Shown: in pieces, positions 22,433 to 33,863 of the stretch
Layout: each line of letters opens with the position of its first letter
How positions within the stretch are numbered: position 1 is the stretch's first letter
Origin: Rhizophagus irregularis
Taxonomy: Eukaryota; Glomeromycota; Glomeromycetes; Glomerales; Glomeraceae
Assembly: GCF_026210795.1 (NCBI RefSeq)
Contig: NC_089442.1
Span: forward strand, 3,748,501 to 3,812,500
Length of the DNA: 64,000 bases
Direction of reading: 5' to 3'
Program-made: the position numbers and the translations under genes
Notes under the pieces: generated by a model
The model's database searches: none
What the model saw: the letters and a program-made list of their open reading frames with translations, nothing else
What the model was told of the DNA's origin: nothing

Positions 22433-22855
22433 TTAATCATAAACTGTAAAAGAGTGGATAAATATTTTGAGTAATCATTAAATAAGTGCGCTAGATACGT
22501 CAAAGATTATTGTTTTCGCACATAACATACCATGAACAATTCCGTACAATAAAGTCCAAAATAGTACGTAGGAAAATAAACCACCAAATACACCTTCAGT
22601 CCATACATCAGAACCATTACGAAAGTATACTCCTGGATTCGCATTAGTTTTAATTGACCATATTAGAAAAGAAGTAAGAATTGCTGTTAAAGTATAAAAT
22701 ATGAAACCACTGTAGCCGGTTAAGCCCAAAATTCCAGCTGCTGAACCGGTGATAGCTGACATTGAAGAACGAATAAACGTGATGGTTTTGACATTATGAA
22801 CAATGTTTTCGGGAACGTATAGAGATGCTTGATTTTGTGGTGACTGACTAGACAT
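22433..22855 (-). CDS. EMC6: ER membrane protein complex subunit 6
   Basis: EMC6 is a small core subunit of the EMC, which inserts transmembrane segments of client proteins into the ER membrane. The 111-residue product carries the family signature GSAAGILGLTGYSGFIFY (residues about 39-56), a second hydrophobic stretch (LTAILTSFLIWSI) and a C-terminal segment (GGLFSYVLFWTLLYGIVH). The CDS is two exons, 22855-22531 and 22443-22433. The 87-nt intron (GTATGT...ACAG) must be removed to give the conserved C-terminus GIVHVYD; reading through would add 14 unrelated residues. Length agrees with the family (about 110 residues). It is divergent from the zinc-cluster gene starting at 23002, with 146 bp between start codons. 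Confidence 0.9.
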
Positions 22856-23001
22856 GCTGTTAGACGATGGGGATTTTCAAATCAAAAATGCTTAAGTAGT
22901 AATGTATCACGTGTTAAAATTCTGCGGATAACACTTTAGCAACAGCCAATGCTATTAAAGATCTGATCTGATTTCATTTATTATTTACTCTATTATATTT
23001 T

Positions 23002-25082
23002 ATGAATAACGATACTTCTACCTTACAATCCCAGCAAATGGAATCCGTTCAACAGCAACAGCAGCAGCAACAACAACAACAACAACAACAACAGCAACAG
23101 CAACAGCAACATAATAATAACTCTCAGGTCCTTCAACATCAACAATTGGAACAGCAACAACAACAAACAAATTATACAGAGCCAGTTATTAAAACCGAGA
23201 ATGAGGCCCAAACCGGCGATACTTCAACAACGACGAAGGAAACCGACAAAAAAAAGAGAGCCGGTCCTAAAAGACGAAAAGTTACTCATGGTACCTATTA
23301 TTTTGCAGCAATTATATTTTTGACGTATTTCTTGCATTTTAACTTATAAATGCTTTAAGCATGCGTATACTGTCGACGATCTCATATGACCTGTGATGAT
23401 GGTATATATTATATATATTTGTATGTTTTGTCGTTTTCCTACTGAATTTACTTTATTTATTTATTATATTGATTACTCTCTTAGGTCGTCCTTGTCAACG
23501 TTGCATCAAGCGTAGCATAGGACATCTTTGTCACGATGAGCCAAAGGGTTCTCATGGCGTTCAACAGATGTCTAGCGGACACAATGCTTTACCAGCTGGT
23601 ATTTTAGCAATGCAATCGCTTCCTCAAGAAGGTAAATATTTTACATTAAGTTTTACTTTCATTGCGTTTACGCTGTTTGCTTAGAAAGTTTATTCCCTCT
23701 TGGGAAAGTTATGAGATCGAATGCTTATAATAATTTAGCTATGCAAGCATTTACATATTCACAATTACCGACAACGCCTCTTACCTTTGCTAGTGAACAC
23801 ATGGGACATGAATTCACTGTGATTACGTAAGCTTATTCTCTGTTCAATTGGTTCAAATATTTTACAAAGATTGATTTTATCTTTTTTATTCGATAAAGTG
23901 ACTTTTTGGAAAACGTGGATGGGAATACACAGAATCAACAAAGTTCTGATGGAAATTTGATAGACATTAGTACTGAGAAATTTCTTTTGACAGCTGCTGA
24001 TCCATCTGATGGCCCTTCAGAAGAGCGACTAACTCAGGTGATCAACGCAAAGTTTGAAGCTGGAATTTTGAAGCCATATAATTATGTTAGCGGATATACA
24101 CGACTACAAAAATATATGGAAAATAAGTGAGAAATAAAATCATTTGCAGTTTTCTTACTATTAAAATTTGGATTAGGCTTAATTTAATATTATTTATCTT
24201 TTCGAGTATGACAAGTGTAAGTAGACAGCGGATTTTGAATTCACTTGGAACTTTTCGACCGACGTTTCGCAATGTCGCTCAATCTCTAACGGATATAGAC
24301 CTGGTTTTAGTAGAAGAAGCCTTTGAACGGCTCTTATTGGTTTGAAGAAAATCACTTAAATTTATCTATTTTAATTCATAATTAGTTTATTTATATACTT
24401 ATTATATAATAGGGCTACGATAGGGTATTCAGTTCCATGGGAATTCCTGCTTGTCTATGGCGCAGGACAGGTGAAATTTATAAGGGAAATAAAGAATTTG
24501 CTTTACTTATAGGAGTACCTATTGAAATGCTTAGAGAAGGAAGACTCTGCATATATGAGGTAAAAATATGCAAAGAAATGTACCTAATATGAATAAATAA
24601 ATATATTTTTGCATTGATTTTATAGTTAATGATGGAGGAATCAGCCGTGAATTATTGGGAGGTATGTGACATATCAATATAATGCAAATTGTTATAATAT
24701 GTTAAATTAATATCTTTATTTATTACAAAGAAATACGGTAACATAGCGTTTGATGCTGGACAGAAAGCAGTTCTAACATCCTGCTTACTAAAAGGACCGG
24801 ATCAAGATATGCAGAATGTTATTTCTTGTTGCTTTTCATTTACAATCCGTCGTGACAAGTATAATATGTATGTATAATATTATTTTTTGAGAATTAATAG
24901 AATTTAATTTTATTCACATGTTTTCCCAAATAATAATATTATAAACATTTATAGACCGGTGAGTTATTTTTATCACTAGTTTCTGGCAAAAACTGATCGA
25001 TCTATTTCTTACTTTACTCAATTATTATGATTCATAGTCTGCAATTATTGGAAACTTTCTTCCGATTCGACTTTCCACATAA
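23002..25082 (+). CDS. Zn2Cys6 transcription factor, ERT1/RDS2/AcuK type
   Basis: Probable regulator of gluconeogenic or non-fermentable carbon genes; that role is family knowledge for ERT1/AcuK. Eleven exons: 23002-23290, 23360-23401, 23485-23631, 23685-23826, 23899-24126, 24207-24339, 24413-24559, 24626-24661, 24731-24867, 24955-24958 and 25038-25082. The sum is 1350 nt, giving 449 residues in frame. A poly-Gln tract occupies residues about 18-36. The zinc cluster reads CVYCRR...CDDGRPCQRC...LC (spacing 2, 6, 5, 2, 8) and is cut by an intron. A PAS-like region (YDRVFSSMGIPACLWRR...LLIGVPIEMLREGRLCIYE) follows. The C-terminus IIGNFLPIRLST fits the family only if the 4-nt exon ACCG is used. 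Family membership is likely; the exact paralogue is uncertain. Confidence 0.8.
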
Positions 25083-25320
25083 TTTTATTTATTTTTCTAG
25101 TTTTTATTTTATTTTTATGATTTTGGGTTTGTTTGTACTCTTGGAAAGGAAAAATATTGATTATTATAATAATAAATATAATAAGATATATATACATTCT
25201 TGAATGTTAAAAGTTTACTTGATTTTAAAATTTTAAAAACGAAATATCAAAATGATCATATTTATTTGACAAAAAAAGAATATTTTTTTTATGTGAATTA
25301 CAAATTGTTATAACCGGTTA

Positions 25321-27165
25321 TTATTTTTTCGGTCTTCCTCTCTTGCTTGTTGATTTAGGTTTTTTTGATTTGCTATTTGATTTTTCATCCTCACCCTTAC
25401 ATAAATAAAAATGATTGATCAATAACGAAACGAAGAAATATAAGAAATATTCTTATATGAGAAAATAAATAATTACAATAATTAGATAATTACCTTACGT
25501 TTAGAAGGTTTAGAAGGTGCTTTTGGACTGCTTGGTAGCGTAGTAAAAAAGCTATCCAACCTTCCTTGTGTTGCAGTCTTAAGATGTTTTGCAAGTTTAT
25601 CGACTCCTTTTCTTACACGATCCTCACTACATCAAATAATAGTTATTCAATATATGGCAAATATATATTAATCATTCTATTTTGATTAATTTTTTTTTTA
25701 CCTAAATCCTTTTTCATGAACTAAATATTTGACAATCTCTTCAACGTCGGGATCCTTCCATTTAATCTTTTTAAGAAACATAATTAGATGGAACTAAGGA
25801 AGGATCTAATATTAGTGAAAATACAATAAAATAAAGCCATTTACGTCGATATCTTTCGGATCTAGAACTTCTGGATTTAGAAACAATTGTCTTGCTTCGT
25901 TATACATCCAATCATCTGGAATTGGATACTTCTTAGGATCAAGAGTCCTAATTATTTCCTCTAACGATTTATGCTTATCTATTAATTCAACCGCTCTTTG
26001 TGGGCCAATGCCTTTAATAGAATCACAATAATCGCAACCCAAAAGAATACATAAATCCACAAACTATTCAAAAAATATAAGTATTATATTTATTATAATA
26101 TAGAAAATAAGGCAATTAATAAATAACTTACCTGCTCCATTGTAAAGTTAAGCCCCTCTAATACTTTATTTAGATGAATTTCGCCAATAGGTAATTTTCT
26201 AGCTTCACTAAAAGTTAAATGTCGTAATAGTACGGGGGTCGAAAAAGTCAATGTGTCCATATCTTCGGATGCGGCTGCATATACCTAAATAAAGAAAATA
26301 AAAATAATTATGAGAGAATCTAATTTCAATAATAAATTAAATAAAAACTTTACCTTCTTATCTCGGGCCAAAGCGGCACATTGAGCTTCAGCTTCACATG
26401 GTGCCTATAAACGTATATGCAAATCAAAAGTTAATAAAAAATTGTTAAGGAAAAAAGATATAACAGATAAAACAACCTCAACATATGGAATTCCCATTAA
26501 GCTTAATAGTTTTTTACATTCATCATTATGTTCTGAAGTAACTTTAACGGTTCGTCGACTGAATTTGTCTATATCAACAGTTTCACCTGTGTATACTTCA
26601 TATTTAATACAACGTACTTAATAATTTATTCACGAAATATTCTCCATATTATTTACCCAATTCTTCAGCTTCTTCGAGACTTTTACTCGCTTCTTTTCTT
26701 CGCTCCAAACGTTTCGCAAGCTAAAACGCGTCGTGAAGTTTATTTACAAAGTTGTATATGGAATAATCTATTTAATATCAAGTTTTACAAAGCTTACCTC
26801 ACCAGATTTTAATTTTGGTGGTTTTCCGTCAAAGACGTAACAAGGTTTTATCCCATTTTCGACCATTCGAATCGTTCGATAAAAAATACCCATCAAATGG
26901 CTATTAGTTACCGGATAAGGAATATTTTTGTTAAAAAACGCGTCGAATTTATTGTATTGCATATTAAAATAATGAACCTTGTAGTCTCTCCTGATTCAGT
27001 GGTCAATTGTTGTCCATCCTGTTGCCTCACAGCGATCAAGAATTGATATATTGACATTGAAGCATCAATTGCAACCTTACGTCCAAAATAATTCTTTATC
27101 TCATTACTTTTGATGGCATTAGGGCAGCGATCGCCAATAACTTTAGTTAAGCCTTTAATACCCAT
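25321..27165 (-). CDS. FEN1/RAD27: Flap endonuclease 1
   Basis: Structure-specific nuclease that removes 5' flaps during Okazaki fragment maturation and long-patch base excision repair, working with PCNA in the nucleus. It starts [15 protein letters not shown] with the canonical N-terminus. Metal-ligand motifs seen in order: [11 protein letters not shown] (Asp34 type), [31 protein letters not shown], and [18 protein letters not shown] (helix-hairpin-helix). A PIP box QGRLDSFF lies near the C-terminus, followed by a Lys/Ser-rich tail ending SKRGRPKK. About ten exons with 50-90 nt introns, each keeping frame. All active-site acids I can check are present. No strong competitor: XPG and EXO1 are longer and lack this compact order. 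Confidence 0.95.
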
Positions 27166-27889
27166 TGTTTACGCGTTTCGCGTGAGAGTACTGTGTAAAA
27201 ATGTAAATCGCATGTAAATTTATAATCGAAATTGGGGGCCGCAGTAAATATATGATGTAATGATGAGGAATTTTTCAGAGACTTAAATAAAGGTGATCAT
27301 TAAATATTCACTTTATTTTGCATGTTTCTCATCATATAATCCTGAACAAAATAAATAAATAAACAAATTACAGAATACTTACGACTTTTACGGCTTTTAT
27401 TGCAGCTGTAGATTTTCTATAAATTTATTCCATTATTTAATTTGTTAGTTATATTTCAACGTTCCCAATTATTCGAAATTTTGTTCTTACATTTTACTTT
27501 GGGTCCATTCAAACTTCAAAGTTTACGATATACATATGGTTTCTTTTATCTGATTGATAGATACACTTTATTTTTTCATTGAAAAGATGCATAATGGAAT
27601 CTCTTTATATGACATGAGCATTATTACATAATCACTAAACTTACACTAATACTGTGCTACCAGGTATACTTTAGCTGAAGAAACTTATTAATAATATTAA
27701 TAGTCTAATAAAATTGAAACACTCTCAGTTTTACTTTGTATAGAGTGCTTTTTTAATTTGTTGTGTATACTTGTGTTTTTAATGAACGAGTATATATATT
27801 TTTGTATTTGACTTTATTTTGTGATAGGCGCATTTTTTTTTGTCATAATAGCCTTTACATCCATTAAGGTGTTAAGTATATTGGTAAAT
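27166..27889. other. Intergenic region, no gene seen
   Basis: It contains the FEN1 upstream region and the 3' flank of the HAD-like gene. A copy of ATTTAATGATCACCTTT lies inverted around 27288. No other coding region is seen. Confidence 0.5.
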
Positions 27890-29022
27890 TTAGAGCTTAG
27901 CTGAATTCGACTTTGAATTATCTAGGAGAGGAATTCCTACTAAATCTTCCAATTCTTTTATTGCATCATCAGATTTTCCCAGATTTACTTCTGAATATTT
28001 GTTACAATGTAATAAGTAATTTTATTAGGATTGAATAATTGCAATATTAAATAAGATTCATACTTATAGTTTTCATTCCCAAGTCCCTTGCTGCTTTCAA
28101 GTTCCTATATATGATAAATCTAGTAAAATATGGCGAAGGAAAAAAAGTCTTTAAAAGTTTTTTAAAAAGGTTTTACATACGTTCCAATATCATCAAGAAA
28201 TATAACTTCGTTAGGCTTGACACCTAACTTTTCACAGGCATATAAAAAGATTTTTGGATCAGGCTTCCGTAATCCAATGACACTTGATTCAATATATTCG
28301 TCGAATAATTTCTTAAATTCTATTGGAGGGCTTCCCCCTAATATTTCGATTTCCTCCTGGTCTTGAATTGGCAACTGAAAATTATTAGTTAAAGCAGCAA
28401 TTTTAAATTTATTTACACGAAGTTTTTTAATGGCATTATAGACAACAGGATTAATTTTTGCGGCTTCTGACATCATCATACGAAACAGTTTTTTGCCATC
28501 AATTGTAATTTTATCAGGAAGAGATGGGATGTTTGAAGCTTATCAAACAAATGGATAGTAGACATTTAGCAAATTTATATTAAAATTGTGTGAGTGAAAT
28601 AGAGTATACTTACTTTTACGCGATCGTAAGTATTGGAGATAGTATCCTTTATTTATAGGATCCGACAATTCTACACCAAAAATTTTATAGAATTCTGGAA
28701 TAGATAATTCACCGCGTTCCAAACGCTAATTTGAGGAAGATATTCGATTCATAGCGTGAGTATATATATATCAAAAAATCATATAACGAAATTTTACTTA
28801 CTTGAAATGCACCATTTTCTCCACTCTTTTCACTAGTTAAAGGAATTAATCGAAAAAAAAAATAAAAGAATTAAATATTCATAAAAAAAATGTTGCTTAC
28901 ATTGCTACATTAATATAATTCTTCGGCAAGTTAAATTGTCTTTCATATTTAGCAATTCCTTGAAAAGGCGAACCAACGCATACTCCTCCAATATCAAAAA
29001 TTATTGCTTTGTATGATTGCAT
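27890..29022 (-). CDS. HAD-superfamily hydrolase, epoxide-hydrolase/ACAD10 N-domain type
   Basis: A cytosolic-type HAD fold without signal peptide. Motif I is IIFDIGGVC near residue 10: the nucleophile Asp is present but the usual second Asp (acid/base) is Gly. This is common in the sEH N-domain/ACAD10-like branch and argues against an ordinary DxD phosphatase. Motif II is ALTNNF, motif III Lys is in GLRKPDPKIF, and motif IV is VIFLDDIG. The cap lies between motifs I and II (RLERGELSIPEFYKIFG). About six exons; the largest is 28162-28490. The start at 29022 gives MQSYKAIIFDIGG, placing motif I at the expected distance. Substrate unknown. Confidence 0.75.
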
Positions 29023-30310
29023 TACTTGTAGAATATTGTCACATGTACTTTTTTTTTATTTTTATACATATCATATGTATACTTATCACGTGACATACAT
29101 AAGATATTTCGAAAGGAAAGATCATCAATGTCATGTGATATGAATAATCTCGTATAAAATTTTTGTAACGAATTTTAATCTCCAGCCCGTGGGATTCACT
29201 ATAGTGAGGGTGTGGGGTGCATGGTATTTTTCGTTTGTTAGCAAAATATTTCAAATTTAGCAATGTAACTTTGTTATCCTAGAATCAAAGTTAATTTTAA
29301 AAAGGTTTTAGACTTGAAATGACTTAGAATTGAGGCCAGATATCTAAATTTAGCCAAACATCATGAAGCTTACATATAAACAAAATATTAAGCTTGGAAA
29401 GCAGCTCAAAAGAATCTAGGAGAATGACACAATGTTTCTTGTAATAATACTATCAAGGAAGTAACAAGGAAACAGAAGTTGCATCAAATCCTTTTAGTTG
29501 TATATAGGCAAAAAATAAAAATAGAACCAATAGAACTGATATTTGTTATTTTATGTTGGTTAAAAAAAATCTTTGATAATAAATTTTTATATGATACCAT
29601 AATATACATGCGGATAATTATAATAGAGGTCGGCATCCAACGTAGTATACATAATTAAATACATTTTATCATATGACTTCGATTTATTTATTAACAAATA
29701 GCAGATATTTCATATCAGCATTATTAATTTGCTGTGTACATAATTAAAAAATTAATGTTTCAGGCAGTATTATTAATTTTGGCTAATGGAAAAAAGTAAT
29801 AGAACGTATTAATATTTGAAACATAAGCTTTGAACAGATTGAATATTAGGAGGTGGATCTTTTGTATTATATTAGTATATAATAATGTTAAAAATAAAAG
29901 TTAAAACGCATAGACTCATGTACGTGTACGTTTCGAAATTTCAAAGCAATCAACTGGTAAAACATATAATTTGTTATATTATGGTAAAATGATCTAATAT
30001 AAAATGAATTTCTTCCCAAGAAACAACGTACTATTTATATCAAAACTTGATGTAACACTACATATCATATTCCCTAAAAAGTACGCTTTTATTGGAGAAT
30101 TTACATGTTACCTTTAACTTTTTCTTAAAATACCCGCTTTTTTCATATGACCTTTTCATTAAAAATATTAACTTTTTTGCATATTGCATATTATAGTTAT
30201 CCGGGGACCATAGTGAGTCATAACAGATAATATATATTTAAGTCACGCGACAACAATATATTTAAATATGATATTCGACATTGATCAAAAAATTTTGATT
30301 TTTTTTAAAA
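29023..30310. other. Intergenic region with one dispersed repeat, no gene seen
   Basis: AT-rich DNA between divergent genes. About 100 bp before the next start codon (30105-30215) lies a sequence resembling the repeat at 21985-22110. No open frame with coding character is seen. Confidence 0.5.
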
Positions 30311-31290
30311 ATGGCTTATGCTAAAAATTTGTCTCTAAAACCATTCGATATAGACGGGTTAAGTTGGCCTAGTAAGTACTTGTTATTAATTATATTACTA
30401 TACATCTCATTCCTTATCTATTCTTTCTTTTTTCTCAATACAGGCATAGGTACCAAACAACGTTTAAATGAAACAACCGAACAAAAATATGAACGTACAA
30501 ATAAACTAGCTGAAGCGGTTAAAACTATATTAGAATGTATCGGGGAAGATCCAGAACGCGAAGGTTTACAAAAAACTCCTCATAGATACGCTCAAGCATT
30601 GATGTTTTTTTCCAAGGGATATGAAGAAAGCATTGAACGTATGTTTTTATTAAATTATTTTTTTTATTCCTTTTTTTGTTTTTTTTTAAGTTAAAAGAAT
30701 AATTTTAAATTTAACTATGAAATTATTTTAGAAATAGTCAACGGAGCTATCTTTGAAGAAGGTTGGCTATTTTTTGTTATGATTTATTTAATACTAATTA
30801 TGCTAATGTGTTATTAATTATGATAGATCACGACGAGATGGTTATTGTAAAGGACATCGAAGTATTTTCTTTATGTGAACATCATTTAGTTCCATTTACT
30901 GGAAAGGTTAAAAACTTCTTAAGAGTATTAAGTGTTTTAAGACTTATCATCAACTATTTAATATTAATTTTACTCACAAAACAGATCAGTATTGGCTATA
31001 TCCCAAATAGAAGCGTTATTGGATTATCTAAAATAGCTCGTATCGCAGAAATGTTTTCAAGACGACTTCAAGTTCAAGAACGTTTAACAAAACAAATTGC
31101 AGTAGCTTTACAAGAAATACTTAAACCTCAAGGTGTTGCCGTTGTAATGGATGCAAGTCATTTATGTATGTCAATGCGTGGAGTACAAAAACCGGGAAGT
31201 TCCACTGTAACAAGCGTAATGTTGGGGGTATTTAGAGAACAAGCTAAAACTAGAGAAGAGTTTTTAACATTAATACGTAATCAACGATAA
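30311..31290 (+). CDS. FOL2: GTP cyclohydrolase I
   Basis: Converts GTP to 7,8-dihydroneopterin triphosphate, the first step to folate and tetrahydrobiopterin. Five exons. Domain landmarks: helical N-terminus with [20 protein letters not shown], then [10 protein letters not shown] with the zinc-binding Cys and the catalytic His pair, [18 protein letters not shown], and [22 protein letters not shown] containing the second zinc Cys. It ends [12 protein letters not shown]. An exon encoding IVNGAIFEE is very short (about 40 nt). Length about 225 residues, as expected for the fungal enzyme. Identification is firm. Confidence 0.95.
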
Positions 31291-31675
31291 TTATACTGAA
31301 CTATTTTATTGCTTAGAAATAATATGAATGTAATAATAAAGTAATAATAAAAATACTTCATACATCATTACATTATTATATGAAGAATATAATATTTTAT
31401 TTATTTTATTTTTTTATATTGATTAAAATTTGATTATCATCGCAGCCAGATTCCTCAGTAAAATAACCAAGAAGGACTTTAATACTTAAACAATAAAAAG
31501 AAAAAAGAAAAAAATAGACAAATAGTTATCTTGGTTTTCAATGCTTTGACCAGGTGACTAGATATCTTTTTTCCTTTAATTATAAGATTGAACTATTGAA
31601 ACCATTCTCCATTGAAGGTCTTACGAAATATAAAGCCGAAACATGAAGTCCAAAAAAAGAAAATGTTTTGAAAAC
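31291..31675. other. Convergent 3' flanks, no gene seen
   Basis: AT-rich spacer between the 3' ends of two convergent genes; AATAAA-like words near 31335-31350 could serve 3' end formation. Confidence 0.4.
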
Positions 31676-33622
31676 TTATTTTTTAGAAAACGCTTGATCG
31701 AAATCTTCTCTCTCTTTATTATCCCTCTCACGATACTTTGTAGTATTACGATCCGGGTCTCTATTATTCTCATCATCATCCCAATATTTGTTATTTTTCT
31801 CACGTATAACATGATAAGACTCTTTGCCCGTATCTGAACCTCCACTATTATTGTGATCCGTATTGATATCTTCATCATTAGAATTCCAATTTCTTGTTTT
31901 TTCGTTTCGAACTCGATCACGAGTACGATCTTGTGTGATGTTATTATTAATATTAGCTGAAGCGCTGACAATAGTACTATTGCTATGATTATCTACTTCC
32001 ATATGTTTATGTTTATCGTCAGTAGTTACGTCCCAAAGTCTTCGTCTCTCACGACCACGACCACGTTCACGTTCATGTTCATAGCCTCCGCTAGGATTAT
32101 CATTAGAATTATTTTGGCCTCTTTTCCCCTCTCTATTATCTGCGTTTATATCCCAATTTCTTGATTTAAGAGGACGTTCACGTTCATAAGATTCATTGAC
32201 ATTTGAACCTACACCAGAACTAAGACCATTATCTTCATAAGAAGATTTCATATTAATAGGACTTGGTGGTAAAACTGGAGAGGTATAATGATCAAATCCG
32301 GGTGAGTGCAATTCACTATAATGAGGCGCATTATAATGTATAGAATCTCTCCGTTCAAATTCATTATCACGAACTAGATCATAGCGAGGTGGACGATCTC
32401 GCTCATATCGACGTTCGTGTGTAGGATTTGATAGACGTCTAGAATTAGGTGAAAGTGAACGTCTAATATGTGAATAACGAGCTCGAGGAGATATTGATCT
32501 TCTGGGATAAATTGGAGGTTGATAAAAATAATCATTAGGTCGTTTCATGTTGTCTCTATAAGGAAAGTTACCGAGAGGTGGTGATGATACGCGGTGGTAA
32601 TAAGGATCCCAATCAAATTCACGGTAACGAGGATATTCTCTTTCTCTAAAATCAGGTTCTCGATGGTAATCATAATATGGAGCACGCATTCTATCTGCTT
32701 CTCTACCATATTCATAATATGGAACACGCATACGTGGATGGGATTCTTCATAATACCTTGTCGGATTATCACGCGGTCGTGTTATTTCTCGTTCTCGTAT
32801 TTCACGTTCACGATCTCTTTCTATTATTCTTAATTCTCTTTCACGATCATACCTCTCCTTTCGATCTACTATTTCAAAATCTCTTTCTCTTTCTGGTATA
32901 CGAGTTCTATCTTTAATTCGTATTCTGTCAAATAATTGCACTCTCTCGTAATTAAAATCTCGATTTCTATATCGCATTCGATTTTTTTTCCGATCATTAT
33001 TAAAATAATCCTTCCGGGGAATCCTATTATTGGAATGCCATGAAGGGGGAGGGATTTCAGAATCATAAACAGGTGTCCTCGGCCTATGGTGATGATGATG
33101 ATGATGATGTAAAGAAGATTTTATTTCCGTAATAGCTGCTGGACGATTTGGAGTTGAAACCAAATCAGGATGTGGTGGTGGTGGCGGAGGTGGAGTTGTA
33201 ACCATATGTAACTCTTCTGACGGTCGTGAATAATACGATTCTTCACTATGAATGCTATTAGATCGTATCCTCTTGCGATTGTAAATTTTACTCCCGTTTT
33301 TTTGTTTTTCAGAATATCGAGAATTCTTATCATATGGATCCAGAACATTCCTTTCTGTCGGATCTGATTCATATACAAGTGCAAGTTCATGAGATTCATT
33401 TTGATCTGCTATATCATGTTTTTCGTCCTGTGACTGTGTTGTGACTTCTTCTCTTGTTCGCTGATAACCATCGCGTTCAAATTCACGATCATCGTTAGAA
33501 GATTGTTGAGCCAGTTCTTCTTTTGGAGAGATAGGTTGTAAGTTCTGTTGTTCAACTGAAAGTATTTCTTTTCTATCTTCGATATTCATTTCTTCCATCC
33601 TGTGTATTTCTTGTGCTTTCAT
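31676..33622 (-). CDS. Arg/Glu/Asp-rich low-complexity protein of unknown function
   Basis: A single-exon frame of 648 residues with no recognisable folded domain. In order: a Gln/Glu-rich N-terminus; a proline run (PPPPPPPHP) and an eight-His run (residues about 170-185); long stretches of alternating Arg-Glu/Arg-Asp (REREIREREI, residues about 230-290); a Tyr/Pro/Arg-rich middle with SPRARYS-like serine-arginine bits; and an Asn/Asp/Arg C-terminus ending DQAFSKK. Such RE/RD-rich compositions are typical of nuclear RNA-processing or chromatin factors, but that is only an inference. The start is the ATG at 33622 (MKAQEIHRMEEMN). It is divergent from SNO1 with 241 bp between starts. Confidence 0.7.
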   Translation of the reverse strand: MKAQEIHRMEEMNIEDRKEILSVEQQNLQPISPKEELAQQSSNDDREFERDGYQRTREEVTTQSQDEKHDIADQNESHELALVYESDPTERNVLDPYDKNSRYSEKQKNGSKIYNRKRIRSNSIHSEESYYSRPSEELHMVTTPPPPPPPHPDLVSTPNRPAAITEIKSSLHHHHHHHHRPRTPVYDSEIPPPSWHSNNRIPRKDYFNNDRKKNRMRYRNRDFNYERVQLFDRIRIKDRTRIPERERDFEIVDRKERYDRERELRIIERDREREIREREITRPRDNPTRYYEESHPRMRVPYYEYGREADRMRAPYYDYHREPDFREREYPRYREFDWDPYYHRVSSPPLGNFPYRDNMKRPNDYFYQPPIYPRRSISPRARYSHIRRSLSPNSRRLSNPTHERRYERDRPPRYDLVRDNEFERRDSIHYNAPHYSELHSPGFDHYTSPVLPPSPINMKSSYEDNGLSSGVGSNVNESYERERPLKSRNWDINADNREGKRGQNNSNDNPSGGYEHERERGRGRERRRLWDVTTDDKHKHMEVDNHSNSTIVSASANINNNITQDRTRDRVRNEKTRNWNSNDEDINTDHNNSGGSDTGKESYHVIREKNNKYWDDDENNRDPDRNTTKYRERDNKEREDFDQAFSKK

Positions 33623-33863
33623 AATCAAAAGTGAGATGGTTACAGAAAAGAAGATATAACGAATACGGTATTTTTGATCCTATTGGTTAAATTCCATAGT
33701 GTAACCAAGAAAATTGGTCGAACTTTATCAAAAAAAATCTGATTGTAATTTGTAAATAATTGATCAATTTTAATTTTAGTTAGTAGAAATAGATCTAAGA
33801 TTTAATTTATAAAATTATTAATACGCTAAATCATTTCGTTTATTTTTCTTCATATATTTTAAA

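Noticed and set aside
23023-23211. Leucine-run frame on the minus strand
   Set aside because: It is the antisense of the CAG/CAA poly-Gln tract in the zinc-cluster gene.
29190-29215. Sequence TTCACTATAGTGAGGG resembling part of a phage T7 promoter
   Set aside because: Only a partial match, with a palindromic context; chance or a small hairpin is more likely, and no vector sequence surrounds it.
33070-33120. Alternating GATGATGATG as a possible regulatory satellite
   Set aside because: It is the coding sequence of the poly-His run in the Arg/Glu-rich protein.
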